64,000 nucleotides of DNA from Phorcus lineatus (lineage: Eukaryota; Mollusca; Gastropoda; Trochida; Trochidae). Positions 50,122 through 63,808 of this stretch are shown here, piece by piece. Location of the stretch: contig OV121085.1 in the NCBI GenBank assembly GCA_921293015.1, positions 25,495,911 to 25,559,910 of the forward strand, in the 5' to 3' direction. Below the pieces are notes generated by a model that saw nothing but the letters and a program-made list of their open reading frames with translations, had not been told where the DNA came from and did not search any database. Position 1 is the stretch's first letter. The number at the start of each line of letters is the position of its first letter. A program made the position numbers and the translations under genes.

Positions 50122-52166
50122 GCTACAAATTAACGACTGCAAGCTCCACACAGTATCAGGGTTGAGAAAGGGTTCGCCCAACGTCGTTTTTGATTGGATG
50201 GAAGTAGGGATAATCGAAAACAGTTCTAATATTATACGGACACGAATTTGTAATTAAACAATGATGAAACAAGTGTTCTTGTTCACCTATGCAGGTTGGG
50301 ATGGGTAAAATTGTATTTCAAAAGTGCAACTTCAATGGTTATATAGGATTTAGATTTACAATAACAAGTACCATAGTTAATTAGTTATTTATAAACAAGT
50401 TTAAATTTACTCTGACATACAGGACCATGGATATGTATACTATATCCTATGTACAAGCTTATTTTACCTAAGCCCAACACATAGAATGTTAATAATAACA
50501 TAACAGTAATGAAGCATGATATTGTGTATAAAAGAAATATTTGCAACCGGCAAAATGAAAAAAATGCTATCAACATTATTATTTTGAATCAATTACAGAT
50601 TCAATCACTTGTAGAAAAGACAATTGAGGTCTCTTATATGGAGATTTAAATAACGTATCAGCTAAATTGAATCAATTAATGTAGATGTTTTAAAAACAAT
50701 TATTGCTTAATTAAAAAACTTACTTCGGTGTGTTAAGTTCAAGCAGCTGTAGGACTCTACTTCATATACATCTACATACATATCTAATTTGATAGGAACT
50801 ATTATGGGAAGGGACTTTTCTCATTCTATTTATAGATCTACTTAACTGCTGACGCACTGTATCTAAAAATAGCTTCGTTAGCAGCATAAGCTTATCGCTG
50901 AAAACGTAATCGAACTGGCCGTTTAAATGGGTTTGAGTTCATTAAACTTGTGAATATTGATTTGTTGACATAAGTAACATATGTGGGACTTCCAAGGGAG
51001 TCGTTTTAAAACGGGGTCTTCTGCCTGAAGGAAGCTTAAATAATTCACGGTATAAAAATAATATGATCTGGATCAGACACATCCAGATCGTCACCTTATA
51101 ATCCTTTTTTTTCTGTTAGCCACTTGCATAATGTTTTCATTAACGATGCAGTATTTCATAAAATAATGTTCGTTTTAATTACCGCACAAATATATTGTCC
51201 TATTCAACATAGACATATGGCAATTTCTAGATAAAAATATATTGGACCCGACGACCCGTCCGCCAAACTGGTATTTGTTGAAGAATACTTTTTGACGTCA
51301 TATTTGTGATTTAGGCTACGCATTAGCTTGTTTCATGTTTGGTTTTATAAGTGTTGGATTTCATGCACATTATAAGATATTATTGTAAAACTATCCTTTC
51401 GTAGATGAAATAAAATATAATTTATGTATTTCTTCACGAGTTTACTTGATGCAGGAATTCATGGTATCGCAAATTCACTACATTTTAATGATACGTTGTT
51501 CGTTTTTTAAAATTATTTTTCCATACTTTGAATGAAACCATAGTTGGAAAAAGGGGAGATAATCACACACGTTCCTGTACGGTCGGCGTCAAAAGACGTC
51601 AAAAACAACACTTTAAATGTTTTTCATTGATTCCGTTAGACGCAATTAAGACATTCCAGCTAGCTAACAAGAGCATTTTTACATGTAACATGACGGACCG
51701 GACGTAAGATGTTTTGTCCTTCGTGTTTAATATGAACATGTTACTCATTTCTTGAAAGGAAATTTCTGTTGCTTCATCACTGACACGTAGATCTATGAGG
51801 GACTTTGCTTCAAATCTAAAAAGCTTAGAAAGCTGAAATGTTGTTGACAGACTCCTTGTTTAAAAACATTGTCTCAGTTTTTCAATTTTTTTCTGTATGG
51901 CAGGCAAATAGTTCATTACTCACATCAGTCTTCCCCCTAATGTTTGCAACAATTTTCAGACCTCTGTGCACAATCCATAATTGCAGCCAGAGCAAGAGGC
52001 CTAGAAAGCTGTCACCGTCTGTACGGACTCCTCAGATGATGGGGATTCTTAGATAGAGTTGGTGACCCTGTTACCTCTCATAAGGACCACAGGGGCCTCG
52101 CTTAAAATTAACATCTTCATCAAAAGCCAGCTTCATCCTAAATTCCTATAAAGACCACTGTCTTAA

Positions 52167-52530
52167 TTAAAGAGCCACTCCGTGAGGTTGTTGGAGTCAT
52201 ATATGCCAAACTTAATCAATGGTGTCATTTAATCACGAAGCATCGACTGTTACCAAAAATTTTAAAGCTTATTGGTTTTTTATAGTGACAATATGAAGGT
52301 AGAACAATTATGATCGAAAACCGGACAGTGGCGCGCGTCAATTAGTCAAATGTAATTTTGGAGACTTATCTAAAACAGCCCGGAGGGCAGTTAGGAGTTG
52401 ATAGAGGAGTTTGTAAGATTATATAACTACTATCCATGTATATTGGACATGATATCTACACCTCTGTGCATTTATAAGGCTGTTTTTAGATTTTCATGGA
52501 AAACCAGGATTTCTCAAATATATGTCATTT
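52167..52530. mobile_element. MITE, diverged copy 3
   Basis: Shares AATGGTGTCATTTAA-like sequence and GATCGAAAACCGGACAGTGG with copy 2 (32448-32850), same orientation. The ends are decayed. Confidence 0.6.
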
Positions 52531-53645
52531 GTACATGAAAAGTTAAGATGTTTTGATTTTATATCACCACATATGACATTTATGTTCATATCAAAAGACA
52601 TCAGTTCTCATCGGAAGACATTCAACCATTTTCTTTGAAATTCGTAGGAGAAAGGAACTTAATTGCCCGAAATGCTAAGTACTGTTAGCTGTTGTTTTGA
52701 TTTTAGGACAGCAGCTCTTTGTTGGTTGACCCCTATTTGCATATTTAGATATATGTGTCGGACACAATGTTAGTTACATTACTCTGGACGGGATGGGGAC
52801 CAGTCATTTCAAACATGACAAAGTTATAAGCATTGGTAACAAAACACTTATTACAAAAATTTCAATTTCAAAGCAATTAGTAATGAAACCGCAGAACGCC
52901 ATTCCTTTTCAAATTGGGTTGGTATACAAATAACTCAAGAACAAGTGTCAATTTTGAGAATCAATCAGTCATGTAAAAAATTTTATAGCCCTAAAAATGC
53001 CCTTCATTGCAATAGTGTTAATTGCATATCCATGGAATGTAGATATAATTTATATACTCACTGTCCATTTTTCTTCTTTTTTTTATTGCGAAAATCTGGA
53101 CATATCAAAGCTCTGATTTCTAATGTAAAGTTTAAGTATCTTGAACTGATGTTTTTTTTACCAATGTATGCATATTGATATACATTTGTACAACAGACCA
53201 TTAAATAGATTAAGTTATCATTAACGAGGTTGTGTTTTTTGCAAAATTTTATCTCCCTTGTGCTATTATAAAGATTGCACAGAAATCGCAGAGGTGAACC
53301 ATAAAAGAATTGTTCATGCACAGTACTAAAGATTTTTTACATTCTGTCATACATCATTTTCTAAAACATATTTGCCTAATTTACCTTTACCTTCAATCAA
53401 AAGTGTCGTATGAAATTGTGTGATTGCCATTTTTAGAAACAACAGATGCACTATGGGTAGGGTTAAGCAGCTTCGATATTTATCAAGACGATTTACATCA
53501 TTCACCAAATATTTAAACAACACATATTTCACCAGCGCACAATATATATAGCACATATATCCACGTGTGGGAGAGTATTGCATATCATTAGGTGACGTCA
53601 TCGAGATCAAGTTTTCTCTGACAGTGGGAGATACGCCTAGTTATG

Positions 53646-54040
53646 GATTGGTTTACAGGTGTAATTGAACAATTTTGGTAATTAGAAAAACATCATTTAA
53701 CATTAAAATTGATGAGTCAGCCATATTGCCGTAAACCGAGTGGTTTCTATATTTGAGAAACCTTTTCTATGAAAGAGTGTAAAATATTTTCAATGACACA
53801 TAATGGTATTGGATTGGTTTACAGGTGTAATAGAATAATTTTGGTGATTGAGGAAAAGTTATTTAACATATATGAGCGATTGCAGTTTGAGTTAATAGTG
53901 ATGAGTCAGCAATCTTGCCGGTAATCCAAGTGGTATGAATTGTAATGTTATTCTATCTCTTCTATGAAAGTAGGTAAAATATTTTCGTTAACATTTACAT
54001 AGTGGAATTTTGTGTATGCCTATTGACGCAATTTTGGTAG
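53646..54040 (+). repeat. Diverged about 166-bp tandem repeat
   Basis: GGATTGGTTTACAGGTGTAAT occurs at about 53646 and 53812. Both are followed by AATTTTGGT, GATGAGTCAGC, CTTGCCG or TTGCCGTAA, and GTAAAATATTTTC. A third, weaker copy follows. Confidence 0.75.
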
Positions 54041-54529
54041 TTTGAAAACAAATTTAGAATATCATTGCAGAGCAAGAAGTATAGACGTTGTTAAAACAAA
54101 CAGTCAATAAAAAGAGGCTACTTTATTTTGTTATGGGCTTTACAGAGGTTTCGGAAAAACTCGGAAGGATAACTGGTTACGGTGAAGCGATGTGATGTTA
54201 TTTAAGCAAGTCCTGTGTGTGTTTGGTCGATGAGATATGGGTTAATAAGTAAAAAGGGTGATAAAACTGGGAGAAGCAGGTCCATCTTAATAAGATTCTC
54301 CCTGGTTATCATTTGAAAAGTCTCAGTTGTTTCCGTATGCTTTGGGAATACTAAACTTTATTTAAATATGCATTTTGCAATATGCGTCTCTTTTACAGGA
54401 AACAGTCCCCTTGTTTAGTAACTGCAGCACTTCATTTGCTGAAATTTTGCAGATAAGATAGGAAATCTGCTTGGAGCCTGAGAAGAGCTTGTATTACAAC
54501 AGAGGTTAGTATAGGAATTTATGATGGGA

Positions 54530-54960
54530 GGGGAGAAAATACTAGAAGCAAGAGACATAGAAAACTGAAACCTTGTGTAAAGACTCATTAGCTTAGCTGA
54601 TAGTGATTCTGATCTATAAATATGGTCACCCTGTGACTCCTAATTAGGGCCACAGGGGCCATGCCTTAAAAACCTATTTTCATCTTCTTCTGAAGCAAGA
54701 GGCCTTGAAAACTGAAACCTTGCACAGACCTCTTAGCTGACAGGGATTTTGATTATGGTTTTGGTGACCCTGTGACCCCTAATTAAACTTTATGTCTCTT
54801 TTTTTGAAAAGGAAAGGCCTAGAAAGCTAAACGCTTTTGTACAGACTCATAAGCTGATGAAGATTATAATAAATGGATTTGGAGGTGATCCTGTGGCCAT
54901 TTATGAAATAAATCAAAGATAGCCAGATGAGCTACACAGACAATGGCTTACTTTTGTCTA
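54530..54960 (+). repeat. Dispersed repeat, copy with internal repeats
   Basis: Three imperfect internal units of about 120 bp, each with GGTGACCCTGTGAC-like and AAGGCCTAGAAAGCTAAA-like strings. It ends GATGAGCTACACAGACAATGG. Same family as 21056 and 29330. Confidence 0.7.
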
Positions 54961-56304
54961 CATAGTGTATTTCCAGGGAAAATATGTTATCATTCGATGA
55001 GTTAGGTTTGTCTTTATTCAAACTTTGTACTGATATTTTCCCTTAATATTTTCAACATGTTTTAGGAGGGAATTTTAATAGTCAAAGAATGTATTCATTA
55101 GATTATTCAATTGTGATTTTTGAAGACATACAATGTATTCTTTGACCTTTTGCTGCCTACTTTGGTCTATATTCCTAGTGGTACAGGAGCACACTCATAT
55201 ATACTTTGAGGAAACAATATCTTGAATTTTATATTCCTTGTAGGTTTATTTCAGCTTCAGAAATCTTTTCTTTAAGGATGTCAATACTTGCATACGTTCA
55301 CTTCACAGGGGCTATCTTATTGCAGTTAGATCAAGCCATTGGCTCACATATATTTTTTTCTTAGATCAATATTGATAGGAAACGGCAGGAAACCCAACAG
55401 ATTTTCTTGTTCCAGCAGAAGAGACAGCAGATAGCTGGCTACGTATACATGACACCAAGTGCACTGCCAAAATTCTGTGCTAACAAAATATTTATCGGCG
55501 TGCGGAGTACTTTGGGGTCATTTCTGGGCCAGAGGCCACAGGGGCAACAGAGTCAAGCTGATTGACTGAGATCTTAAAGAGGAGGCATAACACGTAACTT
55601 ATCATTGCAAATTTTTATCTGTATTCGTTTCACTTACACGAATCAAAAGAGCCAAAAAATAGGAAATATACACTTTAATTCAACCACTAAGACACCTTTT
55701 ATGGCCAGGTTTAGGAATTTAACTGCCTAATCAGACTGGGGAAAGCTTTGACAAAATCATCAAAGCATGACTGGAAGGCACGCCCAGTGTTTGACATGGT
55801 AGTGATCAGCTGAAACTCCAGCCTTTTGATTTTCTTTGTATTTTTAAGCTAATTCAACAGCTATATAGGGACAATAGCATGATAAAAAAATTCATAAATA
55901 CGATATATAATACTGCTTCATGATATCAACTTTCCTTCTCAGTTGCTATATCCACTTAAATGTTTGAATTGTGACAATCCCTGGACGCGGTTTCCTCGGG
56001 TGGGTTTATATTAAAACGTTTAGAAATTGGGTGGTGAGTTTCAGCACTATTGAATAACATGTATTGTTATATCATGTATTTATCGATATGAAGTTTTGAA
56101 TTGTCTAAAAAAAATTAAATTATTTTCATAAACGGGAGACAATGTAATATATGTTTACTGTAGTGACATTTGTATCATATTCCGCATTAAAAGGTATTGA
56201 AAGGTGTTTATCGGCCGATTTCAAAATTTTAAATTTAAGTCACTGTCAAATTCGAATACATTTGAACGAATCCCGAAAGTTGCCATGGGCCATTTCAGGG
56301 GATC

Positions 56305-56712
56305 TTTAAAAAATACCGAAACAAATGTCCTGAGTTAAGTTCAAGTAGCCTCTGTAACCTTGTGCAAAATAGATGATATTTTCTTGTTTTCATTGAAAAT
56401 TGGTTAAAATAAAAGTTTAAATTCCGAGTTCCATTTTCATGTATATTTGTTAAATGACCAACTTAACACTACCAACCCATGTTTGTCTTTGTGTCTGCTA
56501 TAGATAGATTCCCAAATTGCGTTTGAGTCATTGGTACGTGTTCGTGTTTTGTTTTTTTTTAATCACAAATCAGTTTAACTTGTTTTATTGTCACTATACT
56601 GAACAGATAAGTATATTGATGCTGATTTTCTGAAACAAGCACTGCTCCTTGATAAGATGGCACCAATTATAAAGTTTGACATACTTGACCCCAACAGCAC
56701 TCTGGGATCTAT
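56305..56712. mobile_element. MITE, diverged copy 4
   Basis: Same orientation as copy 1: AGTTCAAGTAGCCTCTGTAA, CACTATACTGAACAGATAAG, TGATGCTGATTTTCTGAAAC, TTATAAAGTTTGACATACTT. An insertion is present near 56490-56560. Confidence 0.7.
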
Positions 56713-58135
56713 AAGGGGAATTGATAAACAAGGTTTGTGATTTTTTAAAACTGAACATTAGGATAAATAACTTTATTGTATAAAAATGAGGCCAATAAAG
56801 AAGGTTACCCAATAAAACTATAGCTATTTCATCACCGAGGGCAACTACAATGAAACAGGCAAACAAAATGAGGCAGGGGAAAGAGGATACCAGACATGAC
56901 AAATTAGGCAGCGGTAACTCAATCTGCTTATATGGGAAAACATCGAGAAAATTCGACAACTCTGTATTTTATGTGCGTTTTAAAAATATGCCTGTTGTTT
57001 TATGTATTCTTAACAAATAATTATTAATCAACATGAAGTGTAACATATCTGGAAAACCAAAATATAATTTACCTATTAACTTAGGATACATTAACTCATT
57101 TGTTAACTATAGTGGCATTTATATCCAATTTTATCTGATATTTTATGTATGCGCTGTATTATCGGTATACCGGAAATGAGGAGCGATACCCATCCTTATT
57201 ATTCATACTTAAATTTTATTATTTCTTCATATTACGTTGAGACAGCTTCGTACTAGAGATAAACTTTGGTTTGTAAATATCTAACATACATACTATATAT
57301 CACATTGCTTGACTATGACAATTTTTATGTTTGTAACAATCTAGATAACATATCTGTTGCTACCGTCTTTTTTTTTGCAATAATCGATCAATATCACCAA
57401 ATGATTTTGGTAACCATCCCAAGAATTTGCTTTTTTAAAGATAGCCATCATCGATATAACAGCAAAAGTTCTTCTCCTTTCTCTTAGCGTATTGGTTGAA
57501 TATTTTATTCTACACTTTCATTGGTTTATAGTGATTGGATGTTGAAAATATTTACTAACTGACTATGTAATGCAGTTAGTTACACCATTATGTCTCCAAG
57601 GCAAAGGCGTTAAAATCAAATATAAATCAGAATTTGAAAGGGCTAGGATTACATGATCGTCACCTGTTGATTATGAAACAGTAGACTTGCGACTGTAGTC
57701 TGATGATGGGTATTATGATACTTTTTTATTTGGACAGTGAATCTTGCTTGTGACTCTATACGATCCATTTTCTGATAAAAAAAACTTCTTGATTAAAAAG
57801 ATTTGTCAGAACCAATCACTTTCAGCAAATGTATTGAAAGTTGGTGAGACAGTCAGATTAAGTTGACAGTGTTCCGAGGAATAATAGTTGTTATAAATTG
57901 TCTCTAGTTGGATTGTAACTTATTCAATCAGCCTGCCCTTCAAACAAGGCACCTTCTGGCACCAGTGTAGCATAGGCAGTACCTAGTTATTAACTGTCAG
58001 ACCAATCACAGCAATCATCTTTAACAAATGGTTAATTGGATTGTCTTGCCCTGAGATACTTACAATGAAGGATTTTGTCAAAGTTGTTGAGATTGGCTAG
58101 TTGGGATTACGTCAGAACAGGCGAGCAAAGATTCT

Positions 58136-60943
58136 GCTGTTAGAGTGAGTCTGGATCCTACTTGAGTCATTAAAAAAAATGTCTAGGAACAAGGTGAATT
58201 TTAATCAGACTGGCTGGTGAGAGAGAATGAAGAACATGATGGTGCCATTGCTCTTTCCATTCCATGCTCTCACGCCTTGTATAAATCTAACCCAGTTTTT
58301 TATTCCTGACTTTCCTGATGAAGGGGTAAGCATACACTCTGAAACATCGTGATTTTAACAAGAAAAGAAGTTGTTATTTCAGAATTGATTGCTGTTAGAG
58401 TGAGTCTGGATCCTACTTGAGTCATTAAAAAAAATGTCTAGGAACAAGGTGAATTTTAATCAGACTGGCTGGTGAGAGAGAATGAAGAACATGATGGTGC
58501 CATTGCTCTTTCCATTCCATGCTCTCACGCCTTGTATAAATCTAACCCAGTTTTTTATTCCTGACTTTCCTGATGAAGGGGTAAGCATACACTCTGAAAC
58601 ATCGTGATTTTAACAAGAAAAGAAGTTGTTATTTCAGAATTGATTGCTGTTAGAGTGAGTCTGGATCCTACTTGAGTCATTAAAAAAAATGTCTAGGAAC
58701 AAGGTGAATTTTAATCAGACTGGCTGGTGAGAGAGAATGAAGAACATGATGGTGCCATTGCTCTTTCCATTCCATGCTCTCACGCCTTGTATAAATCTAA
58801 CCCAGTTTTTTATTCCTGACTTTCCTGATGAAGGGGTAAGCATACACTCTGAAACATCGTGATTTTAACAAGAAAAGAAGTTGTTATTTCAGAATTGATT
58901 GCTGTTAGAGTGAGTCTGGATCCTACTTGAGTCATTAAAAAAAATGTCTAGGAACAAGGTGAATTTTAATCAGACTGGCTGGTGAGAGAGAATGAAGAAC
59001 ATGATGGTGCCATTGCTCTTTCCATTCCATGCTCTCACGCCTTGTATAAATCTAACCCAGTTTTTTATTCCTGACTTTCCTGATGAAGGGGTAAGCATAC
59101 ACTCTGAAACATCGTGATTTTAACAAGAAAAGAAGTTGTTATTTCAGAATTGATTGCTGTTAGAGTGAGTCTGGATCCTACTTGAGTCATTAAAAAAAAT
59201 GTCTAGGAACAAGGTGAATTTTAATCAGACTGGCTGGTGAGAGAGAATGAAGAACATGATGGTGCCATTGCTCTTTCCATTCCATGCTCTCACGCCTTGT
59301 ATAAATCTAACCCAGTTTTTTATTCCTGACTTTCCTGATGAAGGGGTAAGCATACACTCTGAAACATCGTGATTTTAACAAGAAAAGAAGTTGTTATTTC
59401 AGAATTGATTGCTGTTAGAGTGAGTCTGGATCCTACTTGAGTCATTAAAAAAAATGTCTAGGAACAAGGTGAATTTTAATCAGACTGGCTGGTGAGAGAG
59501 AATGAAGAACATGATGGTGCCATTGCTCTTTCCATTCCATGCTCTCACGCCTTGTATAAATCTAACCCAGTTTTTTATTCCTGACTTTCCTGATGAAGGG
59601 GTAAGCATACACTCTGAAACATCGTAATTTTAACAAGAAAAGAAGTTGTTATTTCAGAATTGATTGCTGTTAGAGTGAGTCTGGATCCTACTTGAGTCAT
59701 TACAAAAAATGTCTAGGAACAAGGTGAATTTTAATCAGACTGGCTGGTGAGAGAGAATGAAGAACATGATGGTGCCATTGCTCTTTCCATTCCATGCTCT
59801 CACGCCTTGTATAAATCTAACCCAGTTTTTTATTCCTGACTTTCCTGATGAAGGGGTAAGCATACACTCTGAAACATCGTAATTTTAACAAGAAAAGAAG
59901 TTGTTATTTCAGAATTGATTGCTGTTAGAGTGAGTCTGGATCCTACTTGAGTCATTAAAAAAAATGTCTAGGAACAAGGTGAATTTTAATCAGACTGGCT
60001 GGTGAGAGAGAATGAAGAACATGATGGTGCCATTGCTCTTTCCATTCCATGCTCTCACGCCTTGTATAAATCTAACCCAGTTTTTTATTCCTGACTTTCC
60101 TGATGAAGGGGTAAGCATACACTCTGAAACATCGTAATTTTAACAAGAAAAGAAGTTGTTATTTCAGAATTGATTGCTGTTAGAGTGAGTCTGGATCCTA
60201 CTTGAGTCATTAAAAAAAATGTCTAGGAACAAGGTGAATTTTAATCAGACTGGCTGGTGAGAGAGAATGAAGAACATGATGGTGCCATTGCTCTTTCCAT
60301 TCCATGCTCTCACGCCTTGTATAAATCTAACCCAGTTTTTTATTCCTGACTTTCCTGATGAAGGGGTAAGCATACACTCTGAAACATCGTGATTTTAACA
60401 AGAAAAGAAGTTGTTATTTCAGAATTGATTGCTGTTAGAGTGAGTCTGGATCCTACTTTCAGAGTCATTAAAAAAAATGTCTAGGAACAAGGTGAATTTT
60501 AATCAGACTGGCTGGTGAGAGAGAATGAAGAACATGATGGTGCCATTGCTCTTTCCATTCCATGCTCTCACGCCTTGTATAAATCTAACCCAGTTTTTTA
60601 TTCCTGACTTTCCTGATGAAGGGGTAAGCATACACTCTGAAACATCGTGATTTTAACAAGAAAAGAAGTTGTTATTTCAGAATTGATTGCTGTTAGAGTG
60701 AGTCTGGATCCTACTTGAGTCATTAAAAAAAATGTCTAGGAACAAGGTGAATTTTAATCAGACTGGCTGGTGAGAGAGAATGAAGAACATGATGGTGCCA
60801 TTGCTCTTTCCATTCCATGCTCTCACGCCTTGTATAAATCTAACCCAGTTTTTTATTCCTGACTTTCCTGATGAAGGGGTAAGCATACACTCTGAAACAT
60901 CGTGATTTTAACAAGAAAAGAAGTTGTTATTTCAGAATTGACA
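58136..60943 (+). repeat. 255-bp satellite, 11 nearly identical copies
   Basis: The unit begins GCTGTTAGAGTGAGTCTGGA at 58136, 58391, 58646, 58901, 59156, 59411, 59666, 59921, 60176, 60431 and 60689. Copies are almost identical. Copies 6-8 share CGTAATTTT instead of CGTGATTTT, copy 7 has ATTACAAAAAA, and copy 10 has a 3-base insertion (CTTTCAGAGTC). Each unit carries CTGATGA...GAAAC, hammerhead-like, and a hairpin AACAA/TTGTT. Confidence 0.98.
58315..58345 (+). ncRNA. Hammerhead-like core within the 255-bp unit (first copy)
   Basis: CTGATGA (58315-58321), then a weak stem AGGG/CTCT closing a loop, then GAAAC (58341-58345). The core matches the hammerhead consensus exactly at CTGATGA and GAAA. 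A cleavable NUH site with matching stems I and III was not found by eye, so activity is uncertain. Repeated in all 11 units. Confidence 0.35.
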
Positions 60944-63808
60944 GTACTTGTCTGTTTTGTTATTTCGAAATGCCTATCTTAGTGAGGATAAGAATTTATT
61001 TATTACATTCTTCAAAATTACCATGGTTTTCTCAATAAGTCTTGAGGGGTCAATGTCACATTCATGTTCATTTCAAATGGCAGCTGTGATGGGTATAATA
61101 TGTTCAATGCTGTCTTATCAAATAAATTTGCTGTAAATAATAGTAAATGTCTGTCTTACATAAAGATAAAGTCATGAAAGAAAGATGAGCTAAAGGGCCA
61201 ATCATGGCTCTATATTTGTAAATTGTCAAGATCCTTTGCATTATGTAGGCAAATATGATAACATGATTCATCAAACATGTTTTTTTTAGGTTCCTCAATG
61301 TGCTCACATACCTGCTTGCCCATGCAGTATTCTAGTTTTGTCTAGTCAAACTGTCCCCTACACACAGCTAGGCCTATGACGTGCAGTAACTGGTCTAATT
61401 GAACTCCTACAGTAAATGATAGCAGTTACCTGTTGTTAACCGTCAGTTACATGAATTATGAAAAGCCAAACAAAGTTTCATGAAAAAACCCACACTGAGT
61501 GTTCCTTTATATTGAATGCTTAATCATCTTGGTTTGTGAATTAGCTGTTTAAGATATAAGAAACGTTGACAGTGAAATTGAGCATCCATCATCTATTGAC
61601 TGACATGAAAGTAAAGGGAGAAAACTGTGTCTGACCTGCAGCAGAGCCCACATCAATATTTCACTGAGTCTGCCTGTGAGGTCATCGTGGATGCTTAACA
61701 TTGGCTCTCTCAACAATCTGCTCAAGGTGTTCATTCTTACAAGGTAGGCTCACACGATTGTCATAAGACAACATGTTACTGTTTTCTGTACAACAATCAT
61801 CATGATCGCTCACGTTATTCCTCAGGATAGCCAAGAATTTAGTGAGATCCATTCTCTAATTATATGGAAGAAATGGCACCTAACTCTTCAAGAGAAAGAA
61901 GAGCTTTCGCTAACATATGGTGTTTTTTATATGTTAAAGATAATTCTGTAAGACATCCTAATGCACTCCATAATGGGTATTGGGAACACTTGGCACCAGT
62001 GGAAACTGTATATAGTTGGATTCTTTGATAGAAGACTTGTGTTTAAAGTGGGTAATTTATTCATGTTGGTTGAGGAATGGCAGTCACTCTGATAGTTGAG
62101 TGCTTTATGACATGTCTGTACTGAACCTGAGCTGAACTGGGTGAACTGTTCAGCATATATAGTGTATAGGGACTTCTACCTCAATACCTTCAGGTGTCTT
62201 CATTGTGTGTTGGGAACCATCAGGCTCTCTAACATCAACATTAATCTTAACCTTATTTCATCAACATACAAGGTCATGTGACATCATTATTCTCCACAGT
62301 ATGTATGCCTGTTTTTCGGAGGTTGAGGTAAATGTATTCCTAAACATCAAAAATATCTGTCTTATCAAACGGTACTTAATGTACAAACTTAAATCATGCT
62401 ATTGTTTGTATTGCATATTCAATTGAAATTGAGGTTTTTATTTCTAAACCATTCATCTTTGATGTACTTAATTGTCATTAAAGACTGGTGTACAAAATAG
62501 ATTCTTAAAAAAGACCATGTACATGATTTACGAAAAAAAGTTGTGTTTTAAAAGATTTGTGACTAGGTTTTGTTAAGGTATCAGAGGAATACATTCTTCA
62601 TTAAAACAGGAAAGGTGGATGATGAGTTTCTGATAAATGTTTTCCACAAAAGTGGGCATGTCCCCAGGTGACCAGCTTCCTGGTTAGTTTTCAGTTGTTA
62701 CTAAAGTGTACCCACTACCCTGGTGATTATAAATGTTTTATCATTGGTATGAATGCAGTCAATACAGGGTGACAACCTTTAATTTGGACTGCACTATTTG
62801 TTTGTTATATAAAATTCAATTTAATAGATTGAAAAATGTTATGATTTTGGTCTAGGTCATCTTTTAGTTTCAGTGATCTGTAGTAAATTTGAGAAATTAA
62901 ATTATTCACATCGTTGGTAGGAGACCCAATAAGAGATGAAACTACTTGATGGCGAGGATTAGAGTTTATAGGTCCATCTGAAACTATTGTATTTAAAGTC
63001 AACAATAAAACTTATCTACAAAGTTTTTGCAAATACTCAATCAGGGCAGATAAACAGTAGGTTCAGCTCAGTGATTCTTCTTACAGATCTAGTGTCATTC
63101 AGAAGTGTTTTTTTGGAGGCACTTTATGATAAAAATATCTCCATTATGATAGTTCCTTCGTTACAAGACTATTCCTGCATTGCCTATCTATAGCCAAAGC
63201 CCCGTCCCTGATTGTTATTGTTCCGAATGAGTTGTGATTCATGTCAATTGCAAGTGTCTGGCTCTTGTAAGTGCAGCATTGTTATCTTTCAAGTCATTTG
63301 ATTAAGTCAGAGTTGTGATATGTATATCCAGGGTTTTGTAGCTTTTGTCAGAGCAGGAAACTCACAAGATACATTCTGCTTACCACAGAGGGTATGCCAG
63401 TCATATATGTACCCTGGTAATCTGGGTATTTAATCAAGCACTTTGTTTTGCTTTTTCAGCTTTTATCAACTATTTTGTTTCACACTGAGTATTTGTTTAT
63501 CTTGTGCAATGCCCATATATCTATAACATAATAAAATCGTTCATCTTCTAATTAAAATGTTAGACAATTGTTGAAAGGATGAAGAAAGAGGGTAGGTAAG
63601 CTATGTAAGGTAGGTAGGTAAGCTAGGATCGAATAATTTGAGAAACCAGCACTACTTCTACTAGTTTTGGGTTTAGGATTACTTAGTTAAGTTGCTTCTT
63701 TGCAAAGGGTAAACAATCTCAACATACCCTCTCACTTTTTTTCTTATCATCTCATAGAGATTCAAGGAGAGCTTGGTTGAATACTTGTATTGCTTCAAAT
63801 AAATGTTC
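60944..63808. other. Intergenic region, no gene found
   Basis: No coding signature in the short frames. It contains one GAGCTAAAGGGCCAATCATGGC segment (about 61187), related to the dispersed repeat end. Otherwise unremarkable AT-rich DNA. Confidence 0.5.

Larger units (their letters stand above)
50122..58135. other. Region upstream of ACAT2, no gene found
   Basis: Holds old repeats: two MITE relatives (52167-52530, 56305-56712), about 166-bp tandem copies at 53646-54000, and the dispersed repeat at 54530-54960. The ACAT2 promoter must lie near 50.1-51 kb, but no distinct element is recognised. Short frames here lack family features. Confidence 0.6.

Noticed and set aside
51838..52056. 72-codon plus-strand frame
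   Set aside because: Overlaps the dispersed repeat near 52030 and has no signature.
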